Below, piece after piece: positions 24,829 to 34,060 of a stretch of DNA of 64,000 nt (position 1 is its first letter; the number at the start of each line of letters is the position of its first letter). The DNA is taken from NCBI GenBank assembly GCA_030583885.1, contig CP129480.1, positions 2,232,001 to 2,296,000 on the forward strand, given 5' to 3'. The position numbers were made by a program, and so were the translations under genes. The notes beneath the pieces were generated by a model. That model ran no database searches. It had not been told where the DNA came from and saw only the letters and a program-made list of their open reading frames with translations. The stretch comes from Anaerolineales bacterium (GTDB lineage Bacteria; Chloroflexota; Anaerolineae; Anaerolineales; Villigracilaceae).

Positions 24829-24880
24829 CAATTTTGTATGCTATACTTTCCAAAACAAGAACACCAGCGAGGAAATTTTT

Positions 24881-26209
24881 ATGTGTGACACTCTTATTGC
24901 AACCAGGTTAACCACAGCAGACGGAGTCGCCGTCTTCGGAAAAAACTCAGACCGCCCGCCCAACGAAGGGCAGTCCATGGTGTGTTTCCCTGCGGAAAAA
25001 TACCCCGCTGGAAGCAAGGTCAAATGCACGTATATCGAAATTCCCCAGGCGGAAAAGACTCATGCCGTTCTGCTCTCCAAACCATTCTGGATGTGGGGTG
25101 CGGAAATGGGAGTCAACGAACACGGCCTGGTCATCGGTAACGAGGCGGTTTATTCCAAGATCCCCGCCAACAAGGAGCCTGCCCTACTCGGCATGGATAT
25201 GCTGCGCGCCGCACTCGAGCGCGCCATCACACCGCGCGAAGCGATCGACGTCATCGTGGCACTGCTCGAAGAATTCGGTCAGGGCGGCAACTGTCTCTCG
25301 CACGGCAACGAGATGTACTATCACAACAGTTTCCTGATCGCCAACGCCGAAGACGCGTGGGTGCTTGAAACCGTGGACAAGCAATGGGCGGCGCGCCAGA
25401 TCAAGGACGTGTACACCATCTCGAACTGTCTGACCATCGGGGCGCAATACGATCTCGCGTCCGAAGGCTTGGTGGACCTCGCCATCCAAAAAGGCATGAC
25501 CAAATCCAGAAGCCAGTTCAAATTCGCACACGATTATTCCGACTTTCTCTACACCAACTTCGGCAGGGGGCGCATCCGTCGCGAGACAACCATCACCACG
25601 CTCGACGCGCAAAAAGGAAAAGTCGGCATTGAGACGATGATGGCAACCTTGCGTCATCACAACAACGAGAATTTCGATCCCCAGGGCGGCATTGCCGAGG
25701 TCAACGTTTGCATGCACGCGGGCTTCGGTCCGATCCGCATCAGCCAAAGCACCGCCTCGATGGTCACCTATCTGGATAAAGCCAATCCGATCATTTTCGC
25801 CACCGGCACATCCGCCCCGTGCACAAGCATCTTCAAACCCTTCTGGATCGCTTCGCGTGCCGCTTCCTTCCTTGACGATGAGCCTGTTCCAACCTCCCAG
25901 GCGGACTCCAATTCCCTGTATTGGACTCACGAACGCCTGCACCGCGCCACGCTGCTCAACTATCCCGAACGCATCCAAACCTACGCCGCCGACCGTGACG
26001 CGCTGGAAAAGGAGTTCATCGAAGGTGCATTGAAGTTACAGTCCGCTTCCGCCAGGGAACGCGAAGCATTCTCGAAACAATGTCTCGCCGAATCCCGCGC
26101 CGCCGAAACCGAGTGGCTCAAACGTGTGGAAGCCGTCCCCGCGAAGAGATCGTTTCTGTTTTCAATGGCATGGGACGGGTTTGACAGGAAGGCAGGAGTG
26201 GCAGGCTAA
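24881..26209 (+). CDS. Secernin-like C69 family Ntn hydrolase
   Basis: This 442-residue protein begins MCDTLIATRLTTADG, then VFGKNSDRPPNEGQ, the hallmark of secernin/C69 dipeptidases. Cys2 becomes the N-terminal nucleophile after Met removal. Later motifs MGVNEHGLVIGNEAVYSK, FLIANAEDAWVLETVDKQWAARQ and ISNCLTIG fit the family. Members hydrolyse dipeptides or related amides in the cytoplasm; the substrate here is unknown. A TATACT at about 24842 lies just before it. The C-terminal 80 residues are helical. Confidence 0.88.
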   Translation: MCDTLIATRLTTADGVAVFGKNSDRPPNEGQSMVCFPAEKYPAGSKVKCTYIEIPQAEKTHAVLLSKPFWMWGAEMGVNEHGLVIGNEAVYSKIPANKEPALLGMDMLRAALERAITPREAIDVIVALLEEFGQGGNCLSHGNEMYYHNSFLIANAEDAWVLETVDKQWAARQIKDVYTISNCLTIGAQYDLASEGLVDLAIQKGMTKSRSQFKFAHDYSDFLYTNFGRGRIRRETTITTLDAQKGKVGIETMMATLRHHNNENFDPQGGIAEVNVCMHAGFGPIRISQSTASMVTYLDKANPIIFATGTSAPCTSIFKPFWIASRAASFLDDEPVPTSQADSNSLYWTHERLHRATLLNYPERIQTYAADRDALEKEFIEGALKLQSASAREREAFSKQCLAESRAAETEWLKRVEAVPAKRSFLFSMAWDGFDRKAGVAG

Positions 26210-26265
26210 ATGTCATAGGGGGATTTTTCACGGTGTTGGATTTCCCCTATTAAGACCTTTTTCGG

Positions 26266-26271
26266 TATAAT
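26266..26271 (+). promoter_or_regulatory. Candidate -10 box before the membrane sensor gene
   Basis: TATAAT lies 50 bases before the ATG of the sensor. No convincing -35 is seen. A GGAGG element follows at about 26300. Confidence 0.35.
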
Positions 26272-26320
26272 AATCCGCAAGGAACCCGCCCGTTGATTTG
26301 GAGGATTTAGCCAACAATCT

Positions 26321-27289
26321 ATGGATAACAAAGAAAGCGTGGCCAAAAGCACGCCCTTCCCTCTTCTGCGGTATTTCACCATCACCAGCCTGATCGCCTT
26401 TGTGCTGGTCGAGTTTTTACTGGTCACCTTTTATCGGCGCATCGCCATCAACGATCTGATTGCGATCGGGGAATCTAAAAATGTGGCTTTAACCCAGACT
26501 TTCTCAAATTCAATCTGGCCGGAATTTGCGCCATTTCTCAGTTCTTTATCAGGCGTGGGCGCGGAGGAGATTCGCGCCCATCCTGAAACTGCACGGTTGC
26601 GGCAGGCCATCTTCGATCAAATGCGGGGCCTCTCGATTGTCAAGATCAAGATTTATAATCTCGAAGGGAACACGGTCTTTTCCACGCAGGAGAGCCAGAT
26701 CGGCGAGGATAAAAGCAATAATGCCGGATTCCTCAGCGCACTTGACGGCGGTTTTGCCAGCGAGTTGACCCACCGCGACACCTTCAGCGCCTTTGAGGCT
26801 GAGATCGAGGATCGTGATGTGATCTCGAGTTACATTCCGATTCGGCGCGGGAATTCCGGTGTGGAGGGGATATTTGAGGTGTACGACGATGTAACCCCCT
26901 TGCTGCAGAGTATTTCGATCGCACAGAGGAATATTATCATCTGGGTGACGCTGGTATTGACCCTCCTGTTTATCGCCTTGTTCCTGTTCGTAAGGCGGGC
27001 GGATAATATCATCAGGTGGCAACTGGTCGAGCAGCAGCAGGCTGAGGAAAAGATACACAACGCCTATAATGTGATCAGTCAGCAGCTTGTCGAAATGAAG
27101 CGGGCCGAGGAACAGCTGCAGAGCGCCTACAATGATCTGGATCATAAAAAACGCAGGGAGGAACGTGTCAATGAGTTTTTCCGCCTAACGTTGACATACA
27201 TGATCGAGACTATTAATCGCGGTGCGGACAAGGCGGAACTGGTCGCGTACCTTGAGCAGATCGAAAAGCAGTTCTCCGATCTGAATTGA
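26321..27289 (+). CDS. Membrane sensor with extracellular domain and coiled coil
   Basis: This 322-residue protein has a transmembrane helix at about 23-42, an extracytoplasmic region of about 165 residues with Cache-like features (IKIYNLEGNTVFSTQESQIGEDK, VISSYIPIRR, VEGIFEVYDDV), a second helix at about 207-228, then a coiled coil (QQQAEEKIHNAYNVISQQLVEMKRAEEQLQ). No kinase, HAMP or GGDEF domain follows, so it looks like a sensor input half. The STAS protein 128 bases downstream may be its partner in a partner-switching circuit; this link is inference. Confidence 0.7.
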   Translation: MDNKESVAKSTPFPLLRYFTITSLIAFVLVEFLLVTFYRRIAINDLIAIGESKNVALTQTFSNSIWPEFAPFLSSLSGVGAEEIRAHPETARLRQAIFDQMRGLSIVKIKIYNLEGNTVFSTQESQIGEDKSNNAGFLSALDGGFASELTHRDTFSAFEAEIEDRDVISSYIPIRRGNSGVEGIFEVYDDVTPLLQSISIAQRNIIIWVTLVLTLLFIALFLFVRRADNIIRWQLVEQQQAEEKIHNAYNVISQQLVEMKRAEEQLQSAYNDLDHKKRREERVNEFFRLTLTYMIETINRGADKAELVAYLEQIEKQFSDLN

Positions 27290-27416
27290 ACTAACGACCT
27301 CGAAAGAGGCGGCTATCGCAGGTCATTGGAGAAGCACAACATGCGCTGCTTCGAAAATGAAATTTTATCAATACCCAACCGCCGCTAAGGAAGAAAATAA
27401 CCTAAAGGAGAGAAGG

Positions 27417-27755
27417 ATGGATGATTTTTCCATATCACGCATAATAAGCGGGGACGTGGCAGTTGTTACCGTTGCCGGCAGGGTGGACTCTTTCACTGCG
27501 GCGACCTTGGATGCGGAATTGGCAAAGATTGTGCAGGAGAACAAAAAACTGGTGCTTGACCTTAAGGACATGGCATATTTATCGTCTGCAGGCGTGCGCG
27601 CCATTATGAGGGCACTGCAGACCGCGCAAAGATCAGGCGGCGGTGTCAAACTGGCGCGCGTCCCCGCACTCGTGGATGAAGTCCTGCAAACCGTTGGAGT
27701 GATGCAAATACTGGAAGCCCATCCTTCTGTGGATGAGGCTGTTGCTGCTTTCTGA
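27417..27755 (+). CDS. STAS-domain anti-sigma factor antagonist
   Basis: This 112-residue protein is a single STAS domain: VAVVTVAGRVDSFTAATLDAEL, then LVLDLKDMAYLSSAGVRAIMRAL with the Ser that SpoIIAB-type kinases phosphorylate, and a C-terminal helix ending VDEAVAAF. Start placed at ATG 27417, behind AAAGGAGAGAAGG; the open frame extends 60 bases upstream. Such proteins bind and release anti-sigma kinases in response to stress. No matching kinase or phosphatase is next to it. The role is inferred from the domain. Confidence 0.9.
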   Translation: MDDFSISRIISGDVAVVTVAGRVDSFTAATLDAELAKIVQENKKLVLDLKDMAYLSSAGVRAIMRALQTAQRSGGGVKLARVPALVDEVLQTVGVMQILEAHPSVDEAVAAF

Positions 27756-27824
27756 TCAATGTGGAGGTGACTGTTAGGAAGAGGAACAATTGTGTCTTTT
27801 GTTGAATCAAGCGGCTCGCATTGA

Positions 27825-29456
27825 TTATGCCAGTGTCCCGGCAACTCCATCTGCTCTCGGGTCACTCCCGCCGCATAGCACACCCGATTCAGCATCACGC
27901 AGAATCACCTGACCACGCCCGAACAACGCGCGTTCATATCCGCCAACTCCATACAACGGATGTCCCATCTTTTGCAGGGCGTCCGTTGTTTCTTTCGGCA
28001 TACCCTCTTCAATTGCAACCCGCCCGCCTGAATCTTCCACGTCAATGCAGAAACGCGGAAGATCCAACGCGGACTGTGGGTCAACCCCTGCATCCTTCAA
28101 TGCGGACAAGACTTGCACATGTCCCTGTGGCTGCATGAATCCGCCCATCACGCCATACGACGCATACAACGAATTATCTGAAGCGTATGTCACCATCGCC
28201 GGGATGATCGTGTGATACGGTCGCTTGCCGGGCGCGAGCACGTTGGGATGATTTGGGTCGAGGTTGAAGTTATGTCCGCGGTTTTGGAGGCTGAAGCCCC
28301 AGCCCTTCGGCACAATGCCCGTGCCGAAGCCCATGTAATTGCTATTGATGAACGAACACGCATTGCCCATCCCATCCACCACGCTCAAATACACCGTGGA
28401 CGAAGACGCCACAGGCGCGCCGCGCCGCGAATCTATCGTTGCGCGTTTCAGGTCGATCAACTTGCCGCGTTCCTTCGCATAGCCTTTCGACAGCAACTCA
28501 TCTATCGGTATCTTTGAAAACGCGGGGTCAGACACATACCATTTTGCATCCGCAAAGGCGAGGTGCATGGCTTCGATCATCAGGTGCATCTTTTCGGTCG
28601 AGAGTGTCTCCAGCCCCGCGAGGTCAAACCCTTCGAGGATGTTCAACGCGATGAGCGCTGTAATGCCCTGCCCGTTGGGTGGGCATTCGTACACGTGCAG
28701 ACCACGATAATCAACGGAGATGGGACTCTCCCACGTAGACACATGCGAGGCGAGGTCTTCAGGTGACATACATCCGCCCGCCTCTTTGATCACGGCGACA
28801 ATAGATTCAGCAATGAGATCCTGGTAAAACCCCTCGGCTTTTTTCTCGGCAACAACCTGGAATGTTTTCGCCAGCCCCGGGTTGCGGAAAATTTCGCCAG
28901 CCTTTGGCGCACGCCCGTTGATGGTCATCTCATGCCCATTCAACGCGGACTTCAATTGCCTGTCAGCACTGCGCGCCCAAAAATAAGATGTGAGCGGCGC
29001 GACGGGAAAGCCTTCAGCCGCGAGTCGAATCGCAGGCGCGAGGATTTCAGTCAGGCCGAGTGAGCCGTGCTTCTCGATCAAGTCACACCAGCCTGCACAT
29101 GCCCCGGGAACAGTGACCGTATGCGGGTGGAAAGGCGGCAAACTTTCAGCGAGGAGTCCCTCACGCTTTAGCCGATCAAGCGTCAGCGCGGACGAGGCGC
29201 GCCCCGAGCCATTTAAGGCGGTCACCTGCCGATTCCCCGCGTCATAATATAAAGCGAACATATCCCCGCCAATGCCCGTGGAGGTTGGCTCGGTGACATT
29301 CAGTGCGGCGGCGGCGGCAACGGCGGCATCCGCGGCATTGCCCCCTTTGGAAAGGACTTCAATACCCGCAGCCGTTGCCAGCGGCTGAGACGTGGCAACA
29401 ATTCCGCGGCGGCTGTACACGGGCGAACGACGGGAGGTGAAAGTAGTGTTGGTCAT
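27825..29456 (-). CDS. Gamma-glutamyltransferase family protein (YwrD-type)
   Basis: This 543-residue protein has the large-subunit start GGNAADAAVAAAAALNVTEP and GIGGDMFALYYD, and the small-subunit start SSTVYLSVVDGMGNACSFINS with the processing and catalytic Thr. GKRPYHTIIPAM and YGVMGGFMQPQGHVQVL follow. The Thr is present, but the TTH motif of classical GGT reads TVY, as in the YwrD branch. It should mature by self-cleavage. No signal peptide is apparent, so it is probably cytoplasmic. It acts on gamma-glutamyl compounds or on an acyl-amide not defined here. Confidence 0.9.
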   Translation of the reverse strand: MTNTTFTSRRSPVYSRRGIVATSQPLATAAGIEVLSKGGNAADAAVAAAAALNVTEPTSTGIGGDMFALYYDAGNRQVTALNGSGRASSALTLDRLKREGLLAESLPPFHPHTVTVPGACAGWCDLIEKHGSLGLTEILAPAIRLAAEGFPVAPLTSYFWARSADRQLKSALNGHEMTINGRAPKAGEIFRNPGLAKTFQVVAEKKAEGFYQDLIAESIVAVIKEAGGCMSPEDLASHVSTWESPISVDYRGLHVYECPPNGQGITALIALNILEGFDLAGLETLSTEKMHLMIEAMHLAFADAKWYVSDPAFSKIPIDELLSKGYAKERGKLIDLKRATIDSRRGAPVASSSTVYLSVVDGMGNACSFINSNYMGFGTGIVPKGWGFSLQNRGHNFNLDPNHPNVLAPGKRPYHTIIPAMVTYASDNSLYASYGVMGGFMQPQGHVQVLSALKDAGVDPQSALDLPRFCIDVEDSGGRVAIEEGMPKETTDALQKMGHPLYGVGGYERALFGRGQVILRDAESGVLCGGSDPRADGVAGTLA

Positions 29457-29598
29457 GTTTGGATTGTAACAAAAGTAAACGGATTATCCAATCACTTGAA
29501 ATCATTTTTGAGAAAATATCAAATCTTCACAAAATCATTACATTTCCTTGCTATGATTGATGGGGAGTATCCAAAACGTCAAATCAACGTCATAAGAA

Positions 29599-30141
29599 GT
29601 GAGAGTACTCGTGCCTGAAGAGCAGGAACTGTTGCGGCGCGCATCCCGGTTTGATACCAAAGCCCTGGCGGAAATTTACGATACCTACAGCCCGGGCGTG
29701 TATCGCTATTCCATGCGTCTGATCGGCGACATGTCGCTGGCAGAAGACTGTGTTTCGGAAACGTTCGCGCGCTTTTTGAAATCTCTGCAGGAGCGGCACG
29801 GTCCGCGTGAACATTTGCAGGCCTATCTGTATCGCATCGCTCATAACTGGATCGCGGACTTCTATCGCAAGCAGGAAGAGACGTCAGAGTTGAGCGATGC
29901 AATTCGGAGCGAAGCAGATGTCCCTGAGGAAGAGGCGGCGAAGCATATCCGCCAAACGCAGGTGCGCAAGGCAATCCGTGAGTTGACGCCCGACCAGCAA
30001 CAGGTCATCTCGTTGAAGTATTTGGAAGAATGGAGCAACGAAGAGATTGCGCGCGCGTTGAAAAAGCCGGTTGGCGCGGTCAAGTCCATTCAGCACCGCG
30101 CATTGAAAAGCCTGCAAAGATTGTTGGAAGAAAAGAGTTGA
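29599..30141 (+). CDS. ECF-type sigma factor
   Basis: This 180-residue protein has sigma region 2 (AEIYDTYSPGVYRYSMRLIGD, AEDCVSETFARFLKSL) and region 4 (IRELTPDQQQVISLKYLEEWSNEEIARALKKPVGAVKSIQHRALKSL). Candidate starts are GTG 29599 and GTG 29611; no ATG lies early enough, so initiation is non-ATG. The downstream DUF5667 membrane protein begins two bases after the stop and is its likely regulator or target. A weak TATGAT lies at 29552. Confidence 0.9.
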   Translation: MRVLVPEEQELLRRASRFDTKALAEIYDTYSPGVYRYSMRLIGDMSLAEDCVSETFARFLKSLQERHGPREHLQAYLYRIAHNWIADFYRKQEETSELSDAIRSEADVPEEEAAKHIRQTQVRKAIRELTPDQQQVISLKYLEEWSNEEIARALKKPVGAVKSIQHRALKSLQRLLEEKS

Positions 30142-30143
30142 CG

Positions 30144-31058
30144 ATGAAAGATAATCACGAAGTCAAGAAGATGATCGAGGCGCGGCTTGACGAGATCAAG
30201 GCGGTTCCCGAACGCGACCCACAGCTTGCCGCGCGCGGACGCGCATTATTTTTAAACCAAGCAGTATCTGCAAGCGAGTTCCCGCGTCGTACAGGGTGGA
30301 AGTTCATATTCAGAAAGGAACAGTTTGCCATGAACATGTTAGTATCAATCCTTGTGATCGCAGGTCTGTTGTTCGGCGGCGGGGCGACCGTGAACGCAGC
30401 GCAGGATAACCTGCCAAATGAACCGCTCTATGCATTGAAAACATGGAGCGAGGATATCAGCCTGCAATTCCAGAATGACCCGCAATTAAAAGTGGATCGT
30501 TTAATGGAACTGGCGGAGATCCGCATTCAGGAAATGACCCAGTTAACGGAGGACAGCCAGACTCCGCCCGATCAGGTTGCACTGCGGCTTGAACAGCACA
30601 TCCATCAGGCGCTTCAGATTTGCAGCACCCTCGATGATGCGACGCTCGGCCAGACGCTTCTGCAAATCCGCGACCGCTTGCAGGAACAGGACCGCATTAT
30701 GCAGCAGCTGCAGATCCATGCAACACAGGATGCGCAGCCCATTCTCGAACGCACACGTGAAATGCTGCAACTCCGCCTGCAACTGGTGGATGGCGGGCTG
30801 ATAGACTCTGAAAAGTTCCGCAACACGGTCCGCAACGAATTCCAGTATGGGCAGGAAGAAGACCAGACACCGCCTGCACAAAATGGAAACGGCCAGCAGA
30901 ATGGTGAAGGCGAACCTCAACCCGGCGGCAACGACATTGGAGGCGGTTCAGGTCCAAACCTTGAGCCTGGCGGACCGAGCACAACGCCCGGATCGGGCAA
31001 CGACGGCTCGGGGGGGAATGGATCTGGTGGAAGCGGTTCGGGTGGTAAGAACCCGTAA
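30144..31058 (+). CDS. DUF5667 membrane protein, probable partner of the ECF sigma factor
   Basis: This 304-residue protein has a cytoplasmic N-terminus of about 60 residues, one transmembrane helix (about 66-84, NMLVSILVIAGLLFGGGATV) and an extracytoplasmic DUF5667 domain with DNLPNEPLYALKTWSEDI and long helices (about 90-230). It ends in a low-complexity Gly/Ser/Pro/Asn tail. ATG 30144 follows the sigma stop by two bases. The DUF5667 family commonly accompanies sigma factors; whether it inhibits the sigma factor or is only co-transcribed cannot be told. A strong terminator follows. Confidence 0.82.
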   Translation: MKDNHEVKKMIEARLDEIKAVPERDPQLAARGRALFLNQAVSASEFPRRTGWKFIFRKEQFAMNMLVSILVIAGLLFGGGATVNAAQDNLPNEPLYALKTWSEDISLQFQNDPQLKVDRLMELAEIRIQEMTQLTEDSQTPPDQVALRLEQHIHQALQICSTLDDATLGQTLLQIRDRLQEQDRIMQQLQIHATQDAQPILERTREMLQLRLQLVDGGLIDSEKFRNTVRNEFQYGQEEDQTPPAQNGNGQQNGEGEPQPGGNDIGGGSGPNLEPGGPSTTPGSGNDGSGGNGSGGSGSGGKNP

Positions 31059-31065
31059 CTAATTG

Positions 31066-31099
31066 AACGAACTCCCCGTCATTTGACGGGGAGTTCGTT
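31066..31099 (+). terminator. Strong intrinsic terminator after the sigma/DUF5667 pair
   Basis: AACGAACTCCCCGTCA and TGACGGGGAGTTCGTT are perfect inverted arms of 16 bases around TT, followed by TGCTTTCTTTT. It stands between convergent genes and could serve both strands. Confidence 0.88.
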
Positions 31100-31116
31100 T
31101 GCTTTCTTTTCTACAA

Positions 31117-31722
31117 TCACTTTCTCAATCTCAGAACGAATGCAGGAACCTGCGTGCAATACTCCCGCCACCGCTCACCGAATTCTGCCGCAAGTGCTCG
31201 CTCCTCTCGAAGTGCGCGGAGGGCAAGCATGGGTGCGAAGACGGCAAAATAGACCGTCGTCCATGTGAAGTAGATCAACAGCGCACCGCATGCAGCGAAG
31301 GCGAGTCCCACATACATGGGGTGGCGCATAATGGCATACGGACCTGTCCTCACCAGTTGATGGTCTGCGAACAGTTGCGCGCCCAACCCAGTGGAGACGA
31401 AGTAATATTTTCCAAGAGTCAGCCGCGCCCAAAGCAGGAATGCCATGCCGGGGAAGTATAAGAGCGAACCGATTACAAGCATCCACACGCGGGCTTGCGA
31501 AGAGATGCCCCAAGGGATGGGTTTCCACCCGACATAAGCCAATCCAAAGAAAAATGCCGAGGCAAGAAAATAGAACAACGACGAACGCAGAAAGCGATCC
31601 GCGCCGCCTGTGACGCGTCCTGCTTTTTGTTGAGTCCCGCGCCAGATTCCATAAACCAAAACGACAAGTGTTAAGAAGGCAGTCAGGCCGCCCAGCCAAC
31701 GGATGATGGTTTCAAGGTTCAT
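31117..31722 (-). CDS. Isoprenylcysteine carboxyl methyltransferase (ICMT/PEMT) family membrane protein
   Basis: This 201-residue protein has about five hydrophobic segments and the family C-terminal signature: LVRTGPYAIMRHPMYVGL and, after a helix, REERALAAEFGERWREYCTQVP. These residues bind SAM and the substrate in ICMT-like methyltransferases. Bacterial members methylate small or lipid substrates that are mostly unknown. ATG 31722 is preceded by AAGGAAA; the frame continues upstream without a better site. Confidence 0.82.
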   Translation of the reverse strand: MNLETIIRWLGGLTAFLTLVVLVYGIWRGTQQKAGRVTGGADRFLRSSLFYFLASAFFFGLAYVGWKPIPWGISSQARVWMLVIGSLLYFPGMAFLLWARLTLGKYYFVSTGLGAQLFADHQLVRTGPYAIMRHPMYVGLAFAACGALLIYFTWTTVYFAVFAPMLALRALREERALAAEFGERWREYCTQVPAFVLRLRK

Positions 31723-31781
31723 GAGAAAGATTTCCTTGCTCCCATCAGATTCCACATAAAAAATAAATCAAGAGGCAATGC

Positions 31782-31787
31782 TATAAT
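31782..31787 (+). promoter_or_regulatory. Candidate -10 box before the GMC oxidoreductase
   Basis: TATAAT lies 30 bases before the ATG, with a GCGGAGG ribosome site between. The -35 region is A-rich without a clear hexamer. Confidence 0.4.
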
Positions 31788-31816
31788 CACACCAATTCAA
31801 CGCGGAGGGTCCACAG

Positions 31817-33445
31817 ATGTCCCAGGTATATGATTACGTCATCATTGGTTCGGGGTTTGGGGGAAGCGTTTCCGCCATGCGGCTGACGGAAAAAGGCTAT
31901 TCCGTTCTCGTGCTTGAAAAAGGCATGCGCTTTGAAGACAAGGACTTCGCCAAGACCAACTGGCAGTATTGGAAATATCTCTGGATGCCAGCCATCCGCG
32001 CGCATGGGATCTTGCAAATCAGCATTCTCAAAGGCGTGATGGTTTTACACGGAGCAGGAGTCGGCGGTGGAAGTTTGGGTTATGCCAATGTGTTGGAAGT
32101 TCCAGCCGATGAAACATTTTCAACTCCAGCATGGAATCAAAATGTCAAATGGGGCGACGTATTGAAACCTCATTATGAAACTGCAAAGAGAATGCTCGGC
32201 GTTTCGCGCAATCCAAAATTATGGAAGGCAGATTTGATCCTAAAAGAGATGGCAGAAGAAATCGGCATGGGAGACACCTTCCGCGCGACGGATGTCGGCG
32301 CATACTTCGGGGAGGCTGGTGCCACCGTCCCAGACCCGTACTTCGGTGGAGAGGGACCTGCGCGCGCGGGTTGTAAACATTGCGGCGGCTGTATGGTGGG
32401 ATGCCGTCACAACGCCAAGAACACAATACCGAAGAATTATTTGTATTTTGCAGAAAAGAACGGGGCGAAGGTGAAAGCAGAGGTTGAGGTGACCGATGTT
32501 AGACCTTTGACCATGAACGGTGGACGGCCGACGGTCAACGGCCTACCGTCTGATGCTCGTTACGAAATCACCTTCCGCGATTCCACCAAACTCTTCAAGC
32601 GGGCACAAACTGTCCATGCCAACAACGTCATTTTCTCGGCGGGGGTGATGGGGACGATGAAACTGCTGTTGAACCTGCGCGATGTGAAGAAATCACTGCC
32701 AAAACTATCCCGAAGACTCGGCACGATGGTCAGGACCAACTCCGAGGGCCTGCTCGGAAGCGTGGCGCGAACGTCCGATATAAATTACTCGGAAGGCGTA
32801 TCCATTTCGTCCATCTATAATCACGATGAGATGACGCGCATCGAACCCGTGCGCTACCCCGATGGGTCGTCGCTGATGCGTTTCCTCGCCACGCCGCTCA
32901 TTGACAAGAATTTCAGCGTTCCGCGCCGCATTCTCAATTTTCTGATCTGGGCGCTCACGCACCCGGTTGACTTTGCCAGGGCGCTCATCCTGCCGGGCTG
33001 GGCGCACAACGTGACCATTTTGCTTGTGATGCAGCACGCGGATAACCGTATGCGCTTCAAGGTTGGGCGCAGTTTGTTCACGCTTTTCCGCACGGGCCTG
33101 GTGGCGGAGGAGGAACCCGGCTATACCATCAACGCGCAGGTGGAAGGCTCGCACGAGATCACGCGTGAATTCGCAAAGCGTACGAACGGTGTCGCGCTTG
33201 GGTCGGTTGGTGAGAATATTTTAGGGCTGCCCACCACCGCTCATATTTTGGGTGGCGCGCCGATTGGACAGAATGCCGATGAAGGGGTTGTCGATGAAGA
33301 CTTTGCCATCCACAATTTCGACGGTTTATATATCATCGACGGCTCGATCATGCCCGCCAATCCGGGTGTGAACCCATCGCTGACGATCACCGCGCTGGCG
33401 GAATATGCGATGAGCAAAGTGCAAAATAAAAATCTCCCACAATGA
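31817..33445 (+). CDS. GMC-family FAD oxidoreductase (cholesterol-oxidase-like)
   Basis: This 542-residue flavoprotein has the dinucleotide loop YVIIGSGFGGSVSAMRL at residues 7-23, a VLHGAGVGGGSLGYAN segment, a Cys-rich CKHCGGCMVGCRHN motif at about residue 195, and the GMC C-terminal block GLYIIDGSIMPANPGVNPSLTITALAEY. It resembles bacterial cholesterol oxidase/ChoD proteins. They oxidise a hydroxyl and reduce an unknown acceptor; the substrate here may be a sterol, hopanoid or other alcohol. No signal peptide is seen. The stop codon lies inside a terminator hairpin. Confidence 0.88.
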   Translation: MSQVYDYVIIGSGFGGSVSAMRLTEKGYSVLVLEKGMRFEDKDFAKTNWQYWKYLWMPAIRAHGILQISILKGVMVLHGAGVGGGSLGYANVLEVPADETFSTPAWNQNVKWGDVLKPHYETAKRMLGVSRNPKLWKADLILKEMAEEIGMGDTFRATDVGAYFGEAGATVPDPYFGGEGPARAGCKHCGGCMVGCRHNAKNTIPKNYLYFAEKNGAKVKAEVEVTDVRPLTMNGGRPTVNGLPSDARYEITFRDSTKLFKRAQTVHANNVIFSAGVMGTMKLLLNLRDVKKSLPKLSRRLGTMVRTNSEGLLGSVARTSDINYSEGVSISSIYNHDEMTRIEPVRYPDGSSLMRFLATPLIDKNFSVPRRILNFLIWALTHPVDFARALILPGWAHNVTILLVMQHADNRMRFKVGRSLFTLFRTGLVAEEEPGYTINAQVEGSHEITREFAKRTNGVALGSVGENILGLPTTAHILGGAPIGQNADEGVVDEDFAIHNFDGLYIIDGSIMPANPGVNPSLTITALAEYAMSKVQNKNLPQ

Positions 33446-33459
33446 GGCGGGGGATTTTT
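33428..33459 (+). terminator. Terminator overlapping the GMC oxidoreductase stop
   Basis: AAAAATCTCCC pairs with GGGGGATTTTT (one G-T pair) across a 10-base loop that contains the TGA at 33443-33445. The T-run is part of the right arm. Confidence 0.75.
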
Positions 33460-34060
33460 ATTACCGAACAGGCTCAAAAAAAATTCGTGAAACCAGCGGT
33501 GCTTCAGCAGGCCAGCTTTTGCGTCTGTCTTGCATGTGGAAGTTTCACCACCAATAGGCTCAGGGCGGATTTCCACCCTGTTGTGTGCAAAAGGGTCCGC
33601 CGACCACTTTCATCTGTATACCAGGTCTGTTAGATCGTTTTCCCAAGCCCGGGAGCGGCGCGGAAGTTCAACAAATCCAGCAAGCGGACAGTCATCCCGA
33701 CCTGAATATGCGTCGGGTTGGATGGACATTCGTTTGGGTCGGAGGCAGTTTGAAGGGCGTTGGAAGCGCAGCCGTCGGCAGGATGACTTCGGCACCCGCC
33801 GCCTGTATTGCTCCCATGGAAAGCGATTCGAAAAACTTGTCGGTAATCCTCAGAACCCTTTTCCCGGCCCTGACTTTTTTCGATCTACGTTTGCGCGGCC
33901 ATTAAACAAACAACGGGATATGGGTACCAACCATTACTTTTGGTTACTTGATTTTCTTTGGATACTGTTGTATAGTCGGATAAAATTGGATAAAAACTAT
34001 CTAATTTTATCAATTTCAAAGCTTCCTCGTAGAGTGTGCCATTATATACTGACGAAAGGC
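33460..34060. other. 600-base stretch without a recognisable gene
   Basis: Frames here have no family resemblance, no good ribosome sites and uneven codon use. A frame joins the kinase gene from 33530 but shows no domain before the kinase ATG. The last 130 bases are A/T-rich (GGATAAAATTGGATAAAAAC) and may hold the kinase promoter. No tRNA, repeat or hairpin of note was found. Confidence 0.5.

Noticed and set aside
26215..26250. Terminator formed by ATAGGGG and CCCCTAT after the C69 hydrolase
   Set aside because: Only seven pairs with a 22-base loop and no T-run; too weak to list as a feature.
28330..28450. Loss of the catalytic site in gamma-glutamyltransferase, since the TTH motif is not seen
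   Set aside because: The nucleophile Thr remains in STVYLSVVD, and this form is normal for the YwrD-type branch.
33530..34060. Extended histidine kinase start giving 666 residues
   Set aside because: The added 177 residues have no domain pattern and atypical codons; ATG 34061 has a suitable ribosome site and begins just before the first PAS domain.
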